Source: Catenulispora sp. GP43
GTDB taxonomy: Bacteria; Actinomycetota; Actinomycetes; Streptomycetales; Catenulisporaceae
DNA length: 64,000 nt
Direction of reading: 5' to 3'
Assembly: GCF_041260665.1 (NCBI RefSeq)
Contig: NZ_JBGCCT010000005.1
Coordinates: forward strand, 186,001 to 250,000
In this document: positions 35,498-42,888 of the stretch, in pieces
Layout of the letters: each line of letters starts with the position of its first letter
Numbering within the stretch: position 1 is the first letter of the stretch
The notes under the pieces: model-generated
What the model was told of the DNA's origin: nothing
What the model saw: the letters and a program-made list of their open reading frames with translations, nothing else
The model's database searches: none
Program-made: the position numbers and the translations under genes

Positions 35498-36256
35498 TCA
35501 GAAGGCGAACTGCTGTCCGCCGTCGATGTCATAAGTCGCCCCGGTGAGTGCGGTGTTGGCCATGATGTGCACGGCGAGTGCGGCGACATCGGCAGGGCCG
35601 ACGACCCGGCCGATCGGGAGGTTCTCCCGTAGTTCTTCTCGACGTTCGTCGAGCTTGTCCTTGAGCAGTGACGCCGAGAGTGGGGTGTCGACGAAACCCG
35701 CCGCGATGAGGTTGACGCGAACGGGCGCGAGCTCGAGCGCCAGCGCCGCGACGAACGGCGGAAGCGCGGCGGTGGCGGCGGGCACGATCCCGAGGCCGCG
35801 ACGGACGCGCCGCCCTCCAGTTCCGCCCATCAGCAGCAGCGTGCCTCCGGGTCTCATCTTGCCGGCCGCGTTGCGCGCGATCTCGAGCCCGAGCACGACA
35901 TGGTCGCTGAGGGCTTCGCGCACTTGGTCCGCGTCCATCTCCAGCAGCGGGGTGTAACTCGGGCCGCCGGCCGTGACCAACACGTGGTCGACGGGATCGG
36001 GCAGGTCCCGGAAGAAACTCCGCAGAGCTGCGGCGTCGGTGGCGTCGAAGGCCGCGGTGCGTTGCACGCCGAGGTCTCGCGCAGCTCGCTCCAGCCGTTC
36101 GGGGTTGCGGCCGGTGATGACGACGTCGGCACCCTCGGCTCGGGCGCGTCGGGCCGTTTCCAGGCCGATGCCCGCGCTTCCGCCTATCAGGACGACGGTC
36201 TGCCCGAGTAGTTCGGGTTCACGCCGAGCCGCGGTCGAGGTGTTCGGGGTGTTCAT
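35498..36256 (-). CDS. SDR-family oxidoreductase
   Basis: 252-aa short-chain dehydrogenase. Cofactor motif IGGSAGIGLETARRA near residue 24, TGRNPERLERA suggesting NADP, VLVTAGG in place of NNAG, and GAVDI-like end ATYDIDGGQQFAF. The canonical Tyr-x3-Lys is not obvious: the expected region reads GIVPAATAALPPFVAALALE, so the protein may be an atypical SDR. GAGGAGG precedes the ATG. Divergent from the enoyl-CoA hydratase gene over a 399-bp control region. Confidence 0.85.
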   Translation of the reverse strand: MNTPNTSTAARREPELLGQTVVLIGGSAGIGLETARRARAEGADVVITGRNPERLERAARDLGVQRTAAFDATDAAALRSFFRDLPDPVDHVLVTAGGPSYTPLLEMDADQVREALSDHVVLGLEIARNAAGKMRPGGTLLLMGGTGGRRVRRGLGIVPAATAALPPFVAALALELAPVRVNLIAAGFVDTPLSASLLKDKLDERREELRENLPIGRVVGPADVAALAVHIMANTALTGATYDIDGGQQFAF

Positions 36257-36655
36257 TCGTCCTCCTCGCGAGGCGGCCGTCGCGGTTGCGCGACCCGCGT
36301 CAGGCGGAGGCCTGAACGGCGGGGACATCAGCGAACCGGAGTCACTCGACGGGCAGCGGCACAACTCCCTTCACGATCGAACGAGTAGCGAACCACCGCT
36401 CGTGCGCATACGCCATCCAGGGCCCGGGCTGTTTCTCATCCCAAAACATATTTCAGACGTGATCACACACGGCCTTGTGGTCACCGGGCGGGTTTTTCGT
36501 CAGCGTTGTACTGTTGGTTACAACCTTGCACGGTCGCGTCTGGAGCATCCGCCAAGGTGTGTTCGCTCGCTCGTGATGCAGGTCCGGTCCGCTCATTTCC
36601 GGATCCTTCGGGAATCCGGTACTGCCGACAGTCGCAGAAAGCGAATCGTGGAGCA
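36257..36655. other. Divergent control region, SDR and enoyl-CoA hydratase
   Basis: No gene seen. Lower G+C than its surroundings towards the right end, and contains one perfect operator-like inverted repeat (listed separately). Confidence 0.5.
36505..36524. promoter_or_regulatory. Operator-like inverted repeat GTTGTA-N8-TACAAC
   Basis: Perfect 6-bp arms separated by 8 nt, about 130 bp upstream of the enoyl-CoA hydratase start, of the size bound by TetR- or MarR-type repressors. No such regulator gene is adjacent. Confidence 0.45.
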
Positions 36656-37489
36656 ATGAATGAAACAGAACATTTTCATGTTGACGAAGTCTCCAGCTCC
36701 TATTGGCGGGTGACCTTCGACAACGGCCCCGTCAACCTGTTGGATCCTGACAGCGTCGAGCAACTCGCCGAACTCGTCGGCCGAATGGAAAACGATCCGG
36801 ACCTGACGGTCGCGGTCTTCCGCAGCGAGAAGCCCGGCTACTTCATGGCCCACTGGGACTTCGCATCCGACAGCGCGCGCGTGCTGGGCATGCAGCCTGG
36901 CCCCACGGGGCTGAACCCGTACGTGGACAATTTCGTACGGCTCAGCCGGCTACCGCTGGCCACCATCTCCGAGATCCGCGGTCGCACCCGCGGCGCCGGC
37001 AGCGAATTCGTGCTCGCCACCGATATCCGATTCGCATCCGAACAAGCGACCTTGGGCCAGTTCGAAATCGGGGTGGGCACCGTTCCCGGCGGCGGTCCCA
37101 TGGCCCGCCTCGGCCGCCTCGTCGGCCGCGGCCGCGCCCTGGAGATCCTGCTCGGCGGCGACGACATCCCCGCAGCCCTCGCCGCCGACTACGGCTACGT
37201 GAACCGACTCGTGCCAGACGCGCAGATCGAGGAGTTCACCGACGCGTTCGCCCGCAGGATCGCGTCCTTCGAGAAGGTCGCCGTCACCGGCATCAAGCAG
37301 CTGGTCGACATGGCCACGCTGCCCGATGACGAGGAGTTCGCACGCGGACTCGCGGCCTACTTCGCCACTGCCGGCCGACCGGAGAACCGCCCCTTCATCC
37401 GGATGCTCTTCGACAAGGGACTGCAGCAGCCCGACGGTATCGAGACCGACCTCGGCACTGCCATCGGAAGGCTGCGTCTGAGGGCCTGA
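36656..37489 (+). CDS. Enoyl-CoA hydratase/isomerase (crotonase) family protein
   Basis: 277-aa crotonase-fold protein. N-terminal WRVTFDNGPVNLLDPD, then VAVFRSEKPGYFMAHWDF (first oxyanion-hole region), LATISEIRGRTRGAGSEFVLA (second oxyanion region with the GAG motif) and DIRFASEQATLGQFEIGVG. The FEIGVGTVPGGG segment carries an Glu at a position used by hydratases. The substrate is unknown; it could act on an acyl-CoA in catabolism. ATG 36656 follows GTGGAG. An antisense truncated gene abuts its 3' end. Confidence 0.88.
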   Translation: MNETEHFHVDEVSSSYWRVTFDNGPVNLLDPDSVEQLAELVGRMENDPDLTVAVFRSEKPGYFMAHWDFASDSARVLGMQPGPTGLNPYVDNFVRLSRLPLATISEIRGRTRGAGSEFVLATDIRFASEQATLGQFEIGVGTVPGGGPMARLGRLVGRGRALEILLGGDDIPAALAADYGYVNRLVPDAQIEEFTDAFARRIASFEKVAVTGIKQLVDMATLPDDEEFARGLAAYFATAGRPENRPFIRMLFDKGLQQPDGIETDLGTAIGRLRLRA

Positions 37490-37491
37490 GC

Positions 37492-37943
37492 GTGCCCTTG
37501 TCGATGGCCGACTCCTCCGGCGTGAAGCGATAGTCCTTCAGGCAGCCCCAGACCATGTCCGCCTCCGCGAGGAGCACCGCACGGTCCTGGTCAACGGCCA
37601 GATCGAGCATTGCCTCCCAGAACATGCGCGCACCGCGGCGGTAGACCTGGATGCTGTCCTCGATCGGCTGGCCTGCGACAGCGCGGGCGCGCAGGAACTC
37701 ATGGAGCTCGGATCGCAGATAGCCGTCCGGCGGGATCCCGTTGACTATCCAGCGCAGTAGGAGGTCGACGTTCCATCGCATCACGTCGGTCCGATCCACG
37801 GGCCACTCGAACCGGGTGTAGGCCGGCAGCCGGCCGAACCCGACCTCCATCCTGCGCACCACGACGCCGACGTCGAACTGCTCCAGAACGCGCCGCAGTT
37901 CACTGGCTGCCCGACCTGTGCCAGATGGAGAAGCCGCACTCAC
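37492..37943 (-). pseudogene. Truncated PucR/CdaR-type regulator, N-terminal domain only
   Basis: From GTG 37943 (VSAASPSGTGRAASELRRVL) about 150 codons read as the N-terminal helical domain of PucR-like regulators (RsbRD-N type): FGRLPAYTRFEWPVDRTDVM, RWNVDLLLRWIVNGIPPDG, RARAVAGQPIEDSIQVYRRG, MFWEAMLDLA. The frame then runs antisense into the enoyl-CoA hydratase 3' end, so the middle and the C-terminal HTH are missing. The gene was cut by the event that placed the hydratase next to it. Confidence 0.65.
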
Positions 37944-37993
37944 GGTACCTCGAAGCCCTCTGAGATGCGCAGATGAGTCGAACCTTTGATCCA

Positions 37994-38035
37994 CTCCGGA
38001 TGTGGGTACGTAGGTTCGAATCCTACCCATGGCAC
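37994..38035 (+). repeat. Decayed third copy of the tRNA-Arg 3' half
   Basis: CTCCGGATGTGGGTACGTAG and the rest of the T arm match the 42-bp att core at 36 of 42 positions. The anticodon loop CTCCGGA and the T arm are intact; three acceptor bases and three others differ. There is no tRNA 5' half. Confidence 0.7.
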
Positions 38036-38309
38036 CGCCAGGATGGTCACACCTAGCGCCAGCGGTGGTGGCGACAGCAAGAGCTCTAAGCGGGGAGCAG
38101 CCCGAGGGCTCACGAACGTGCCAGATGGCGGCAGAGGCTAACGACCCGGGCAGACGATGGTGCGCTCTGAGTCACGGCAGCCAGAACTCCTCGGCATGAT
38201 CGCTTTCCTCGCCCCGGGCGTCCCTCTCCTGTCACCACGCGCTAGTAGGTTCACTCGCGCTGCCGCAGTTGCCGGCGGAACACCCCCTGCATGTGAGGAG
38301 ATTCGGGCT
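38036..38309. other. Upstream region of the MoxR-vWA operon
   Basis: No gene; an open frame reaches back to 38157 but its codon bias collapses before 38310. Presumed promoter region of the five-gene operon. Confidence 0.45.
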
Positions 38310-38813
38310 TTGTCAGAGTGGGAAGAGCTCAGCGGCATGCGGGTGCTGCCAGCCGCGCGGCCGCGGAAGCTGGCGAAGGTGCCGTTTGTGGAGCTGGCCG
38401 ATGGTCGGTTGCAGGGGGTGGTCTCCAGTGGCTCGGATATCGAGCGGGTGTATGTCTCCTCGGTTGAGGCGGGCGATTTTGCGTTCGCGTGCAGCACTAA
38501 CAACAACCGGCCGTGCGGGGGCGCCCGCGGGGCGTTCTGCAAGCACATCGATGCGATGATCGGTGAGGCGGTGGTGCAGTACGGCGGCCAGCGTGTGGCC
38601 CGGTATCTGCGCATAGACCTCGGCTCTATGGCGCCGAATGCGACTGCCATCAGGTTCCTGATGGATCAGGCGGGGCCTTCGGCGTCGGCCGCGAAGCCGG
38701 CGGCACAGGTGTTCAGCCGCTTCCTGCGGCATCTCGCGTATCTGGAGTTGGAGCCGACTACGGAGCCGCTTCCGGAGATGCAGTGGTTCGCGCCGTCGAG
38801 GGTGGCTGCGTGA
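38310..38813 (+). CDS. SWIM-like zinc-binding protein
   Basis: 167 aa from TTG 38310, chosen because GAGGAG lies 9 nt upstream and codon bias begins here; ATG 38337 is an alternative. The segment FACSTNNNRPCGG then GAFCKHIDAM carries C61, C69, C77 and H79, a C-x7-C-x7-C-x-H variant of the SWIM CxC-n-CxH zinc motif, expected to bind nucleic acid or protein. The rest is basic and Ala-rich. First gene of an operon; its TGA overlaps the next ATG by one base. SWIM proteins accompany MoxR-vWA modules in other actinobacteria (recollection). Confidence 0.7.
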   Translation: MSEWEELSGMRVLPAARPRKLAKVPFVELADGRLQGVVSSGSDIERVYVSSVEAGDFAFACSTNNNRPCGGARGAFCKHIDAMIGEAVVQYGGQRVARYLRIDLGSMAPNATAIRFLMDQAGPSASAAKPAAQVFSRFLRHLAYLELEPTTEPLPEMQWFAPSRVAA

Positions 38814-40321
38814 TGCGCGCCGATCTTCTGGGCGAGCCTATTGCCGGGTGTGCTGAGGCCCTGGCCGTGGTGGACGGCTTCGATCGGGTGCTGGCTGGCG
38901 GGCTGCTGCGGCCGCGGGCCGGGGCGGATGCCGCGTTGGCCGCTCTTGCCGACGCCGTTGGGGGAACGCCGCTTGGCTCGCTGGTGGCTGAGGCGGCGGA
39001 GAAGGCTGCGGCTGGGGCGGCGGGGGAGGATCACCTGGTTGCCTTGGCGGGTGCGCGGGTCGCGATCCTCGGGTCGGTCCATGACGCGCTGGTGGCGCGG
39101 CTTGACGAGGTGACGGGGCGGACGCGGGGGGCGTGGCCGGACGGTGGCGAGGTGGCGCAGCAGCCTGCGAATCTGCTCGCTGCGGCGCGGTCGTGGCTCG
39201 CTGACGTGGCGCGGGCTGGATGGCACGGCATGGACCACGAACTGGTCGCCGGCGCGGCGCCGGTGGTGAGTGTGATGCTTCCGGACACCGGCCTGCGCCG
39301 GTTGGCGACGCTGCTCGACGGCTTCGCGGCCGAGCTCGCGGCCTCGTGCCCCGGTGCGACGCTGGAGCGGGTTCCGGTACGGCGCTGGGCCGATCTGTGG
39401 TCCCGGGCGATGCTGCTGACACAGCCCGGCGCGGCGGCCGGATCGCGCATCACGACTGGTGGGGGCGCGACCGGTGCGAGCACGAACGGTGGGAGCGTGA
39501 ACGGTGCGAGCGCGGCCGGTACGAGCGTGAGCGGTGCGAGCGGAGCCGACGTAGCAGCCGCTGCGGGCGCGAGCAGCACGGCTGCCACGGTCACCGGTCG
39601 CCTCCTCCCGCTGGGCGTCGATCTGAACGAGCACGCGACCGCCGTTCAAGCCCAGATCCACGCCGTCCTCGAACCCGCCGACGGCGGCGCCCCGCGGCTG
39701 GTCCGGGCCAGCGTTGCGGCGCCGAAGCCGGATACCGTCGTCGGGATGGGCGTGTGGCAGTTGCTGCGTCCGCACATGTCGCTCATCGCGGCCTTCAGTG
39801 AGGGCCGTGCCATGGACCTCGTCGACATGCCGATCACCGCGGAGGGCGACCTCCGCTGGTCCGACGACAAGGCCCGCAGAAGTGAGCCGGCCGACCCCTT
39901 CGCTGCGGCCCGCCTTGTCCTGCCGACCGCCACTGCCGCGTTCACTGCGCCGCTGGCCCGCCATCCGGCGCGGATTGCAGAGCTCGTATTCCTTGAGGGC
40001 TACAAGGTCGCTGATGGTGTGCTGGAGCTTGCCGGCGGCCGGCTCGTTGTGGACACCGACCGCATCCCCTCGGCGAGTCCCCTGACGCCGGAGATGGTCT
40101 GGGCGTCGACCTCCTGCATCGGGCTGGTGCGCTGGGACGCCGGGGCGTTCACCCTCCAGCCCCTGGCCGTGGAAGCCACGGTCAAGAAGAAGGCCACCGC
40201 GGTCCACGCCGGGGCATGGGCCGGCGGCACCGCGGACAAGGAAGGCGTCCAGGCCGAGAAGGCTGCGGCCGAGGCGGTCACGGTTTTGCGTGAGCGAGCC
40301 GGAAGGCTGCTGCGCAAATGA
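38813..40321 (+). CDS. Uncharacterised 502-aa protein of the MoxR-vWA operon
   Basis: No family recognised. N-terminal half helical and Ala/Leu-rich (MRADLLGEPIAGCAEALAVV), a low-complexity Gly/Ala/Ser/Thr/Asn linker at about 222-262, and a C-terminal half with beta-rich sequence (RLLPLGVDLNEHATAVQAQI, VGMGVWQLLRPHMSLIAAFS, DLRWSDDKARRSE). No signal peptide or membrane helix. Coupled on both sides (1-nt overlap upstream, ATGA downstream), so it is an integral component of the five-gene system. It may be the variable partner or a scaffold. Confidence 0.75.
   Translation: MRADLLGEPIAGCAEALAVVDGFDRVLAGGLLRPRAGADAALAALADAVGGTPLGSLVAEAAEKAAAGAAGEDHLVALAGARVAILGSVHDALVARLDEVTGRTRGAWPDGGEVAQQPANLLAAARSWLADVARAGWHGMDHELVAGAAPVVSVMLPDTGLRRLATLLDGFAAELAASCPGATLERVPVRRWADLWSRAMLLTQPGAAAGSRITTGGGATGASTNGGSVNGASAAGTSVSGASGADVAAAAGASSTAATVTGRLLPLGVDLNEHATAVQAQIHAVLEPADGGAPRLVRASVAAPKPDTVVGMGVWQLLRPHMSLIAAFSEGRAMDLVDMPITAEGDLRWSDDKARRSEPADPFAAARLVLPTATAAFTAPLARHPARIAELVFLEGYKVADGVLELAGGRLVVDTDRIPSASPLTPEMVWASTSCIGLVRWDAGAFTLQPLAVEATVKKKATAVHAGAWAGGTADKEGVQAEKAAAEAVTVLRERAGRLLRK
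39461..39560 (+). repeat. Low-complexity linker-coding repeat
   Basis: Irregular 12-18-nt units around GGTGCGAGC/GGGAGCGTGAAC encode a Gly-Ala-Ser-Thr-Asn linker in the 502-aa protein. Likely length-variable between strains. Confidence 0.6.
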
Positions 40322-40377
40322 CTCAGTCGATGAGCGAGTCAATGAGCGAGCCGATGAGGGAGTCGATGAGCGAGGTC
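40318..40377 (+). repeat. 12-bp repeat with multiple in-frame ATGs
   Basis: Units like TCGATGAGCGAG recur four to five times at the 5' end of the vWA gene. Slippage in whole units would change the protein by four residues without a frameshift. Confidence 0.65.
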
Positions 40378-41763
40378 GACTTCCAGGAGAACCGTCGCCA
40401 GGTCCTCTACTGGCGCTTGCTGGCGCGGCTGTTCGATCACGAAGAGCAGGCCGCGCTCGAGTCGTCCAGCGCCGCCGTCGTGACCGACATCGGTCTGCCG
40501 CGTGAGCTGCTGGACCAGCGGACCAGCGTGGACTCCGTCGTCCAGCGGCATCCCGAGTTGGCCGCGGAGTTCGACGGTTTGATGGTGGGCGAAGACGAGG
40601 ACGAGGTCGGGCCCCGTGACCGCGCCGCCGAGGTCCGCCGAGCCGCGCTCGTGTCGAAGATCCTGCTCAACGTGTTCGCCACGGGCAGTGGATCGGTGTC
40701 CGCCGAACAGCTTTCACGATGGCAGTCCGACGCCGGCTGGCTGGAGCGCGCGTTCGGCTGCCCGCCCGGCGGCCTGCGCTCGGGTGGCCCCGGCGTGGGT
40801 GCGATGCACGGCGGCGTCCCGTCTGGAGCCGGAGCCGGCGCGGGCGTCCCGGACCTGTCGAACCTCATCCCGGCGATCGGCTCCGAGCTCGGCGACCTCG
40901 AAGCCGACCTGGTCAGCCGCATGCGTCTGCGCGAGGTCCTGGCCGACCCGCACCTGGCCGCGCGGCTGACGCCGAGCATGTCGCTGGTCGAACAGCTGCT
41001 GCGGGACAAGGGCAATCTGTCGGGCCTGGCCCTGGCGAACGCCAAGGCCCTGATTCGCCGGTACATCGACGAGGTCGCCGAGGTGCTGCGTACCGAGGTG
41101 GAGAAGAGCTCGGTCGGCGCGCTGGACCGGTCGGTGCCGCCCAAGCGCGTGTTCCGGAACCTTGATCTGGATCGGACCATCTGGAAGAACCTGACCAACT
41201 GGAGCCCCGAGGAGGAACGGCTCTACGTCGATCACCTCTACTATCGGCACACCGCGCGCAGGACTACGCCGCAGCGGCTGATCGTGGTGGTGGACCAGTC
41301 CGGGTCGATGACCGACTCCATGGTGAACTGCACCATTCTGGCCTCGATCTTCGCCGGGCTGCCGAAGGTGGATGTGCACTTGATCGCCTACGACACCCGG
41401 GCGGTCGATCTCACGCCCTGGGTCAGCGACCCGTTCGAGATGCTGCTGCGCACCAACCTCGGCGGCGGCAACGACGGGCCGGTCGCGATGGCCATGGCGC
41501 GGCCGAAGATCGCCGAGCCGCGTAGTACCTGTCTGGTGTGGATCTCCGACTTCTACGAGTTCGACCGCTCCCAGCCGCTGTTCGACGCGATCTGCGAGGT
41601 GTACCGCTCCGGGGTGAGGTTCATCCCGGTCGGCTCGGTGACCAGTTCCGGTCGCCAGGAGGTCAACCCCTGGTTCCGCGAACGCTTCAAGGACCTCGGT
41701 ACGCCGGTGATCTCCGGCCACATCAGCAAGCTCGTCCACGAACTCAAGACTTTTCTGGCTTAG
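40318..41763 (+). CDS. vWA-domain protein (CoxE-like)
   Basis: 481-aa protein with a C-terminal von Willebrand A domain. The MIDAS motif VVVDQSGSM gives D326-x-S328-x-S330, followed by LVWISDFYEF with the late MIDAS-type Asp. The N-terminal 300 residues are helical (YWRLLARLFDHEEQAALESS) with a Gly-rich segment near 155-180. N-terminus starts with four 4-residue repeats of the type (Q/E)SMS(E), each with an in-frame ATG at 12-nt spacing, so the true start is ambiguous. vWA proteins of this kind act with MoxR ATPases to insert metals or remodel proteins. Confidence 0.88.
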   Translation: MTQSMSESMSEPMRESMSEVDFQENRRQVLYWRLLARLFDHEEQAALESSSAAVVTDIGLPRELLDQRTSVDSVVQRHPELAAEFDGLMVGEDEDEVGPRDRAAEVRRAALVSKILLNVFATGSGSVSAEQLSRWQSDAGWLERAFGCPPGGLRSGGPGVGAMHGGVPSGAGAGAGVPDLSNLIPAIGSELGDLEADLVSRMRLREVLADPHLAARLTPSMSLVEQLLRDKGNLSGLALANAKALIRRYIDEVAEVLRTEVEKSSVGALDRSVPPKRVFRNLDLDRTIWKNLTNWSPEEERLYVDHLYYRHTARRTTPQRLIVVVDQSGSMTDSMVNCTILASIFAGLPKVDVHLIAYDTRAVDLTPWVSDPFEMLLRTNLGGGNDGPVAMAMARPKIAEPRSTCLVWISDFYEFDRSQPLFDAICEVYRSGVRFIPVGSVTSSGRQEVNPWFRERFKDLGTPVISGHISKLVHELKTFLA

Positions 41764-41775
41764 GAGAACCCTGAT

Positions 41776-42888
41776 ATGTCCGATCTGCTGCGCGCCCCAG
41801 CCGAACTGAAGTACGCCGAGGAACTGGACTGGCTGGAGTCGGTCGACGACGGCCCCAAGCCGTTCAACTGGCGGCTGTCGCCGAAGATGGTCCGGCTCTT
41901 TGTTTTGGGTTCCGAGCGCTCCGACGGCCTGGATCGGGAGATCCCGCAGAAGTGGTTCGGCGAGCGTGCCATCGTCGAGCGGGCCATCGTCACCCTGGCC
42001 TCCGACCGCGGTCTGCTGCTGATCGGCGACCCGGGTACCGGCAAGAGCTGGCTGGCCGAGCTGCTGGCCGCGGCGATCAGCCGCGATTCGACGCTGGTCG
42101 TGCAGGGCACCGCCGGCACCACCGAGGACCACATCAAGTACTCGTGGAACGTCTCGATGGTGATCGCCAAGGGCCAGTCCCGGGAGTCGATGATCCCCTC
42201 GCCGATCATGACCGCGATGGAGGGCGGCGTGATCGGCCGGTTCGAGGAGCTGACCCGGTCCACCTCCGACGTGCAGGACGCGCTGATCTCGATCCTGTCC
42301 GAGAAGTACATCTCGGTGCCCGAGCTCGACGACGACGGCATCGTCTTCGCCAAGCCCGGCTTCTCGATCATCGCCACCGCCAACAGCCGGGACCGCGGCG
42401 TCAACGACCTCTCCTCCGCGCTGAAGCGCCGCTTCAACTTCGTGCGCATCCCGGTGGTCACCAACAAGAAGAGCGAGGCGGAGATCGTCCGGTTCCGCAC
42501 CGAGGAACTGCTGCGCCGGCACCAGATCGAGCTCGACGTCCCGCCGTCGCTGCTGGATGTGCTGTTGCAGAGCTTCGCCGATCTGCGCGCCGCCGCCGCG
42601 AGCGCTGCCAGCGACGACGAGAAGCTGGAGTCGGCGCTGTCCACGGCCGAGCAGATCGGCGTGCTGGAGGACGCGATCCTGCACAGCAACTTCTTCGGGG
42701 CACAGGATCTCAGTGCTCGCACACTGGCGTCCTCGCTGGTCGGGTCGCTGGCCCGGCGCGACCCGGAGGACCTGGCCATCATGAACAAGTACCTGCACGG
42801 AGTCGTGGAGCCGCGCAGCAAGAAGGACGGCGGCGAGTGGCCGGAGTTCCTGGAGGGCGGCCGCGACGCGATCGCGGTGTTGTCGTGA
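41776..42888 (+). CDS. MoxR-family AAA+ ATPase
   Basis: 370-aa ATPase. Walker A GDPGTGKS at 84-91, Walker B-type region GGVIGRFEELTRSTSDVQDA, sensor 1 IATANSRDRGVNDLSSALKR with the arginine finger/sensor region, and a helical lid. AAA+ MoxR proteins form rings that work with vWA partners. Overlaps the next start by 4 nt (GTGA) and follows the vWA gene by 12 nt with GGAG. The core pair vWA-MoxR is thus complete here. Confidence 0.93.
   Translation: MSDLLRAPAELKYAEELDWLESVDDGPKPFNWRLSPKMVRLFVLGSERSDGLDREIPQKWFGERAIVERAIVTLASDRGLLLIGDPGTGKSWLAELLAAAISRDSTLVVQGTAGTTEDHIKYSWNVSMVIAKGQSRESMIPSPIMTAMEGGVIGRFEELTRSTSDVQDALISILSEKYISVPELDDDGIVFAKPGFSIIATANSRDRGVNDLSSALKRRFNFVRIPVVTNKKSEAEIVRFRTEELLRRHQIELDVPPSLLDVLLQSFADLRAAAASAASDDEKLESALSTAEQIGVLEDAILHSNFFGAQDLSARTLASSLVGSLARRDPEDLAIMNKYLHGVVEPRSKKDGGEWPEFLEGGRDAIAVLS

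Noticed and set aside
42001-42884. Upstream extension of the DUF5682-type gene through the MoxR gene (frame open from 41952)
   Set aside because: The frame is open only because it shadows the MoxR gene; GTG 42885 overlapping the MoxR stop is the sensible start.
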